Both the position numbers and the translations under genes were made by a program. From positions 85,023,501 through 85,087,500 of the forward strand of contig JAZBRS010000057.1 in NCBI GenBank assembly GCA_037176725.1: DNA of 64,000 nucleotides. The letters are read 5' to 3'. The notes below the pieces were generated by a model. That model was given only the letters and a program-made list of their open reading frames with translations, ran no database searches and was not told the DNA's origin. Source of the stretch: Posidonia oceanica. Its lineage: Eukaryota > Streptophyta > Magnoliopsida > Alismatales > Posidoniaceae. Below, piece after piece: positions 57,511 through 64,000 of this stretch (the stretch's first letter is position 1; each line of letters begins with the position of its first letter).

Positions 57511-58635
57511 CTAGAGTCCTTGCACTTCAGTTAGGTACTCAGGAGTACATCCCGAGCCCCTTGCTGCCGCAATGTCTGTTGATTTCACGCCATGGCGCTG
57601 GAGGTCTGCTAGCTCCGTTGTGGCTACAACTGTGCTGAATGGATAGGGCTGGAGTAGCTTTGGCGCGGTACTGTCAACAAATGCCCCTTGGTGGAGACCA
57701 AATTGCCGCATGACCCGAATGGGGTGATACTCCATGCCTTCAGTGAACCCTAGCAGGACGACCAGTCGCATGTCACGAGTGCCGAAGAAAACGGTGAACG
57801 GCTCAGCTGCAGATGGGATACGCCAAGTTACTGTATCATCTATCAACTGTTCCAGCCTTTCATACTCCTCGTGGACAGTCTTGATAGTCTTGGCGTGGCC
57901 GCTGCTGTAGTATGTCTCAAATGCATGTTTCTGGGGGCGCAGGATGTCTACCTCCAGGTGTCCGGGTAGCCATACTTGTACCAGAGCTCCACAGGCATGA
58001 AAGTCGCAGCAACGGTGCGAAATATGATCCAGTCCACGGTACGTCTCAGCCAAGACGACAGGGGCCAGGTCGATTTGGCGGGTCACCACTGCAAGGGCGA
58101 TCTCCGCAACTTCAATAGCGACAGTCATCCGGCCATGACTGAAGATCAGCTCGCCCAAGAAGTGGGTGACAAAGCCGCGAAGCCATAATTCATCTCCCAG
58201 TTCGGCGCGCTTCTTGGAAACCTCCTCAAAGTAGTTCAGGCAGAGCGCAGGTATAGGCCCGTTGACGCAAACCAGTCTCTTCTTGCAGCTTTGAGCAGAG
58301 AGCCCCGTGAGTTGTCTCAGGACGATGACATAACCAGAATGCCTCATGAACATAGCAGGTCCCATGAGCGTGGAGAAGCCGTAGATTCGACGTACTTCCT
58401 CCAGTGTAAGTGTCAGTTCTGTCCTGCCGAAGCGGAAGACATGGTGCACTGGTTTCTAGAATCTTGCAGTAGCACACAAGAGATGTCGGCTGACCTCTAC
58501 ATCAGCAGCTTTCAGAAGTCTGGGTGGGATGCCCCACAGGCTCAGCTTTTCACAATCGGCTTCAGTAAGCATGGCGATCCATCCCCGAAGAGTTTCAGAG
58601 CAGTGTGCTAGAGTTACTAAGGTGGGGAAACCCAT
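57511..58635 (-). pseudogene. Element D extra 3' ORF, plant-mobile-domain/DUF7745-like
   Basis: 375 codons on the sense strand of D, lying after integrase as in A. Start: the ATG of MGFPTLVTL at 58635. It is clearly similar to the ORF of A throughout (SETLRGWIAMLTEADCEKL, HHVFRFGRTELTLTLEEVRRI, WLRGFVTHFLGELIF, DFHACGALVQVWLPGHLE) but ends about 25 codons earlier, so the basic tail of A is missing. One in-frame TAG at 58456-58458 (residue 60) replaces a Trp codon. Both elements keep the frame except for single nonsense changes, so the ORF was presumably functional when each inserted. Its role is unknown. Confidence 0.72.
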
Positions 58636-60345
58636 TACAGGTGAGAGTGCAGGCAGCTGGTGCAAGATCTTCGAGTACCTGTAGCCAAAGCTGTTTCATC
58701 AATCCGAAACATGTACAGGCATGTAATACTAGCAGATAGAGAAGCAGATGTGCATATAAAGCTGATAAAGCAATTCAAACACTACGGCTAGCAATCAGAC
58801 CATAGAATTCAAGCACACTCAGCTAAGCAAAAGGGGGCATCGCCTGTACAGGGCGGAGCCGCACAAAAGGCACTCTTGTCCTCATCCGTGCGGAGCGAGG
58901 AGACAAGGGAAGGGGGCTTCGTTCATTTGGAACAAAGTCACAAAGGAGGCACGCTTGTCCTTATCCTGTACGGAGCAAGGTAACAAGCAAAAAAAGAGAC
59001 TTCGTCCGTCCAGAGCGAAGTCGCACGGGGATTAAGGGTGGCGCCTGACCGCGCGGACCTGACGGCCCAAGAGGGGGCCTCGAGGGGTGCCAAGGTTGTC
59101 CTGCTGCCTTTGGAGTGATCTCCCTGTCTTTGACTACTGATGCTTCTCTCAAGCTGCTGGACTGGAAGTGATTGGTTGCTCTGAGGCTTGGAGGCGGTCA
59201 ACCTACCTTGGCAAAAGTACTGTCCCAATGTTGAGCCGAGCCTTGCAGAGTGGGAGGAAGGGGGCAAAAGGAGTGATTTGATGGTGAATAGATGCATGCA
59301 TGATCTATACTAAACCTATCACCCTCAGCATATGGAGTACTTGATGCCTGCTGCAAAGGAAGGAGCAGTCTCTGGCTCACCAGACTCTACTCAGGCTCCT
59401 AACTGTTGGTGGCACTCCGGAAAGGGTATTATGGGTGTTCGGGTGGTGGTGTAGTGAGGACGAGCTCCATGCCAAACTCCCAAGGAGCTACACCTAGTCT
59501 TTTCATTTTTTCTTATCTTTTTGCTCCCACATAGGTGTGTAGTACTTTCCCTATCCCTGGCTTGGGGGGAGTAATGGGTGTCTGGTAATGGCTGAGAGGA
59601 ATGGCTAGGCCCCACAGGATCTGTGTATTTTTAGGTGCAAATCTGGTTCCTCTCTAAGACAGGGAAAGGGGGCGGAATCACGCTGATTGCCTTTGTTTTT
59701 TTGGGGGTTTGACTTTTGTTTTTTTTTTTGCCCCCTCTTTTGTTTTGCTTGTTTTTTCTTTTGTCTTTCCTCTCTTGTTCTTTTTCTCTTTTCTCTTTTT
59801 TTGTTTGGCTTGCAGGCTTCTGCTGTCCCTAACTTAGAGGTAATGGGTGCCTGGTTTTGAGACAAAAGGGGGCTAGGCCTTGTATGACTTGTGGATTTGC
59901 AGGCGTGGATGTGAATCCTCCCCAAGGCAAATTGGAGGGACGAGGTTGTACTACACACCTCTATCTCCAAGGCTAACTCCTGTCTTTGACTTCTAGTCTT
60001 CTGTGGTGTCTAGGCTAAGGCATGTATGTTTTGCTCGCACTCTCTCTCACACCCTAGGATTTTTCTCCCTCTTGAGGTGTAAGTCCTGAAGGGGTTTAGA
60101 CATTTCATCTGTCCTCATTGGATGATGGCTCCCTCACTGGTTAGGACATCCAAGTAGTGTCAGGTGAGGTAGAGGGTACTCCTTACAGAGCAGGCAAGCA
60201 TCTCTGATTTTCATCATCAAGCGTATGATAGTAATGCACATAATACATTTACAACTTTCTCTGCTGAAAAATAAACAAGCCTAAAATGCATGGGAAAGAA
60301 GGAATGCAAGAAGTAAGAAAAAAAGGTGTGCAAGGCGGCGGCAGG
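58636..60345 (-). mobile_element. Element D spacer between integrase and extra ORF
   Basis: Counterpart of 36303-37632 in A. It includes a T-rich (A-rich on the sense strand) tract at 59690-59810 and, beyond it toward the ORF, about 300 bases (58830-59110) with repeated CGTNCGGAGCGAAG-like words that A lacks. No gene is supported. Confidence 0.65.
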
Positions 60346-63300
60346 CTACTGGTAGTACTTCTTGAGGTAGCATGAATTGACTGGCTCAGACTGCTCGACC
60401 TGGTCCATGTCCTCAAGGACTGCTGCGCCGCCGGAGAAGATCTACTTGATTAAGAAGGGGCCACGCCAGTTGGGCTGAAATTTCCCTTGGCCGTCGGGGA
60501 GATGGATGGCTCGGAGGACCATATCCCCTGGATTGAAGCTTCTGGGCCTAACCTTCTTCAGGTATGCTCTGGCCGAGCACTTCTGGTAGCACTGAGCATG
60601 ATGTATGGCCTGCAGCCTATGCTCATCAATCAGGTTCAGCTAGATGCAGCGGTCTTCGACCCATTCTGCTTCTTCCAGCTCAGCTTCTCGTAGGATCCGC
60701 AGTGAGGGGATCTTTACTTCAACGGGCAGCACTGCCTCCATGCCGTACACCAAGGAATACAGGGTGGCTCCTGTTGAGGTCCGGACTGATGTCCTGTATG
60801 CCCAGAGCGCGTATGGAAGCTTATCATGCCAGTCCTTATGAGTCTCTGCCATCTTTTTCAAGATTTTGACAAGGTTCTTGTTAGCAGATTCTACTACGCC
60901 ATTCATCTGTGGCCGATAAGGCGAGGATCGGTGATGCTTGATGTGGAAGTTTTGCAGGTAGTCTTCGATCCTCTTGGCAATGAAGTTTGTGCCGTTATCA
61001 GAGATGAGCGCGTGCGGGACCCCATACCGGGCTATGATATTGTTTCTGATAAACTTTTCGGTAGTCACGGCAGTAACTGTCTTGTAGGAGGGCGCTTCCA
61101 CCCACTTAGTAAAGTAGTCGATCGCCACTAGAATGTAGCGATGACCATTGGAAGCTGGTGGGTGTATGGCGCCAATGACATCGATCCTTCAGGTGGAGAA
61201 GGGCCATGGCGAAGACATGCTGTGCAATTCCTGTGGGGGCGCGTGTATGAAGTTTCCATGTATCTAGTAGCTATGGCACTTGCGCACGAATTGGCAGCAG
61301 TCTGCCTCCATGGTTGACCAGAAGTAGCCTTGGAGCATAATCTTCTTGGTTAGCAGCACACCATTCATGTGAGGGCCGCAGGTCCCTGCATGGACTTGGA
61401 GCATCAGTGTGTCGGCCTCCTTTTTGTCTACACAGCGTAGGAGCATCTGGTTGTAGGATCTTCTATACAGGTGTCCTGCCCCTATTACATACTTCGACGC
61501 TAGATGTGCCAGAGTCTTTCTGTCTGTTGCTGAGGCGCCGGGTGGGGGGCTGCCAGATTCCAGGAAGGCTTTAATGTTGTGGTATCATGGGAGTTCCTCT
61601 GTTGGATCCACCTCCTCAATAGTCATGCAGTGTGCGGGCTGTTCCATACGAGAGACAGATACGTCCACTGCACGGCCTTCGGGTATGGAGAGCCAAGATG
61701 CTAAGGTTGCTAGAGCATCTGCATAGACGTTCTTGGCTCTATTCATGTAAGTGAAGCGGATGTCTTCAAATTCTTCTATCAGCTTCAGGAAGCATTCATG
61801 GTAAGGTACCAGCTTGGGGTCCTTGGTCTTCCAGTCGCCGTTAACTTGGGAGATGACCAGCTTCGCATCTTTGTGCACATGTAGCTTGCGCACATCATGC
61901 TCAAGGGCGACTTGCAGTCCTAGAAGGCAGGCTTCATACTCTGCCTCATTGTTGGTGCAAGGGAATATCATCTTCCTTGCAAAGGGGATTATAACTCCTT
62001 GTGGCATTGATAGGACAGCGCCGATGCCTCTGCCCCTTCTATTAACTGCGCCATCGAAGTACAGATGCCACTGTAACTCGTCTTCAGGATCCTTCTACTC
62101 CGAATCCTCCATGGCGAATAGGATGTCTTCATCGGGGAACTGTGTCTGCAGAGGCTAATATTCAGGTAAGGGGAAGTCGGCCAGATGATCTACCATGGCT
62201 TGCCCCTTCATTGACTTCTGTGTGATGAAGGTGATGTCGTATTGAGACAATAACACCTGCCACTTAACACATCTACCCACCAAAGCTGGCTTCTGAAAAA
62301 GGTACTTGATGGGGTCATGCCGGCATAAGAGCTGGACTAGGTGTGCCATCATGTAATGCCTTAGCTTTTGTGCGGCCCAGACTAGAGATAGGCAAGTCTT
62401 CTCTATGGTGCTATACCTGGCTTCGCAATCAGTAAACTTCTTGCTCAGGTAGTAGATGGCACGCTCCTTTCTACCGGTTTCATCACATTGGCCCAAGACA
62501 GTGCCCATGGAATGCTGCGTGGTAGATAGATAGAGAATCAGGGGTCTCCCTGGCACAGGAGAGACCAGGACAGGAGGCTTGATCAGGAGCTGCTTGATCT
62601 TGTCAAATGCAGCTTAGCACTCCTTGCTCCAGTTGATCCGTGCATTCTTTTTCAGGAGCTTGAAAATCGATTCGCAAATGGGTGTGAGTTGCGCAATGAA
62701 CCAGCTGATAAACTGCAGACGCCCCAGCAGGCCTCTGACTTCTTTCTTAGTCTTAGGGTGTGGCATGTCTATGATGGCTTTGGCCTTACTCGGGTCCACT
62801 TCAATTCCCCTCTAGCTGACGATGTAGCCCAAGAGCTTGCCGAATGATACCCCAAACACGCATTTACCAGGGTTAAGGCGAGGCTTGTACTTCCTCAGGC
62901 GATCAAAGAGCTTCTTAAGGCAGATAAGGTCATCCTCAGGCTCTCTAGACTTAGCAATGATGTCGTCCATGTAAACCTCGACTTCTTGGTGCATGAGGTC
63001 ATGGAATAATGCCGTCATCGCCCTCTGATATGTTGCTCTGGCATTCTTGAGTCCAAATGGCATGACTTGATAGCAGAAGACTCCCCAGGGGGTGATGAAT
63101 GAGGTCTTTTTCATGTCTTCTTCTGCCATTCTTATCTGATTGTAGCCGGAGAAGCCGTCCATGAAAGATAGCATCTTGTGGCCTGTAGTATTGTCGACTA
63201 GGACGTCAATATGAGGCAATGGAAAATCGTCCTTGGGACTCGCCTTGTTCAGGTCCCTGTAGTCGATACATATTCGGACTCGGCCATCCTTCTTGGGCAC

Positions 63301-64000
63301 TGGCACAATGTTTACGATCCACTCTGGATAGAGGACGACCTTGAGAAAACCAACGCTGTGCTGCTTCATGATTTCCTCCTTGATTTTGACCAGCCATTGG
63401 GGTCGCCACTTCCGGAGCTTCTGCTTTACTGGCTTCGCGTCTGGATCTAAAGGCAAGTTGTGCACTACGATCTCGACATCAAGGCCGATCATGTCTTCGT
63501 AGCTCCAGCCGAAGATGTCTGCATATTCCATAAGGAATGCAATAAACTCTGCTTTGACCTGGGGTGGCAGTAGGGCGCTGATGCGGACCTCTCTGACATC
63601 TTCAGCTGTGCCAACATTGATAACCTCCGTCTCTTCTTTGACGTGGAGGTTGGGCCCTTCCGGGTCGTCATCATAAGGCTGGAACTCAGGCAACGATTCA
63701 TCAGTCTCATCCACGCCTAAATCCCCCTCTTCCTCACATGCAATGAGTTCTGAGAGGATCTCCTTCTCAAATGTAGGATCTGTAATGTCGAAAGAGTGAA
63801 CAGGTTCCACCCCTTGATCCGAATGACGCCTCAGGACGGTCACACTCACCCGAGTATTTTTGTGGGCTTGGTGGGTGATGTCTGCTTCAATGGCCCCTGG
63901 TCCCACTGACTGATCAGGCTGCTCTGTCTCCTTTGGCACCACTGTCACTGCTAGGACTGTCTGGAATGCTGGGACTACTCTGTCTGTTACTACTGCTGTC
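60346..64000 (-). pseudogene. Element D pol (RT to integrase), partial
   Basis: One frame from 64000 down to the terminal stop at 60346-60348, with no frameshift seen. Order: RT (KPVKQKLRKWRPQW, DGRVRICIDYRDLN, MPFGLKNARATYQR, YMDD at 62962-62973), first RNase H (about 62560-62160), second RNase H (FDGAVNRRGRG, CTNNEAEYEACLLGL, around 62060-61700), integrase (VHAGTCGPHMNG, DVIGAIHPP, LISDNGTNFI, GVVESANKN). In-frame stops end at 62812, 62614, 62155, 62095, 61585, 61264, 61189, 60640 and 60442, mostly at Gln or Trp codons of A. Protease and gag lie beyond 64000. This copy is inactive. Confidence 0.93.

Overview
This window is plant repeat DNA with no host gene that I can support. Everything visible belongs to LTR retrotransposons of the Ty3/Gypsy type, best matched to the Tat/Ogre group. 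The grounds are LTRs of about 3 to 5.9 kb, primer-binding sites complementary to the 3' end of a plant tRNA-Arg, a Gag with a C-x2-H-x4-H-x4-C knuckle, a DNGS protease, a YVDD/YMDD reverse transcriptase with a worn RNase H followed by a second RNase H (DGA / NNEAEYEA), and a DDE integrase. The host is most likely a flowering plant with a large, repeat-rich genome. I cannot name the species.

At least six elements (letters mine) are nested. F (+ strand) is the oldest scaffold: the last 266 bases of its 5' LTR (11081-11346), PBS, leader, a decayed gag (12438-14620), no pol, and a 40-base hairpin repeat up to 17079. E (- strand) sits in the LTR of F (8573-11080 visible). B (+ strand) sits in E (3' internal part 1-2678, 3' LTR 2679-8572). 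C (+ strand) begins at 17080 inside the 3' repeat of F (5' LTR 17080-20134, PBS, short leader). A (+ strand) is complete at 20278-48680 (28.4 kb), with two LTRs of about 5.78 kb and a perfect CTTAC target duplication; it sits in the leader of C. D (- strand) sits in the same leader about 193 bases further on (3' LTR 48879-54711, internal region up to and past 64000). The rest of C, F and D lies to the right of the window, and the rest of B, E and the F LTR to the left.

Element A reads: 5' LTR, three tandem PBS-like units, leader, one uninterrupted reading frame for gag-protease-RT-RNase H-second RNase H-integrase (27525-36302, broken only by in-frame stops), an A-rich tract, a sense-strand extra ORF of about 400 codons (37633-38835) that looks like a plant-mobile-domain/DUF7745-type protein, about 4 kb of non-coding sequence with hairpin repeats, polypurine tract, 3' LTR. 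D has the same order on the other strand, including the extra ORF. Neither polyprotein can be made as it stands.

The most unusual signal is structural. Four unrelated repeat families (48-49 bases in A, B and D; about 80-91 bases in D; 40 bases in F; about 60-base double palindromes in the LTRs of C and E) are all made of short inverted repeats. Their stems differ between copies but stay complementary, which suggests selection for nucleic-acid structure. A further stem whose bases change in step between elements brackets the polypurine tract and pairs internal sequence with the first bases of the 3' LTR.
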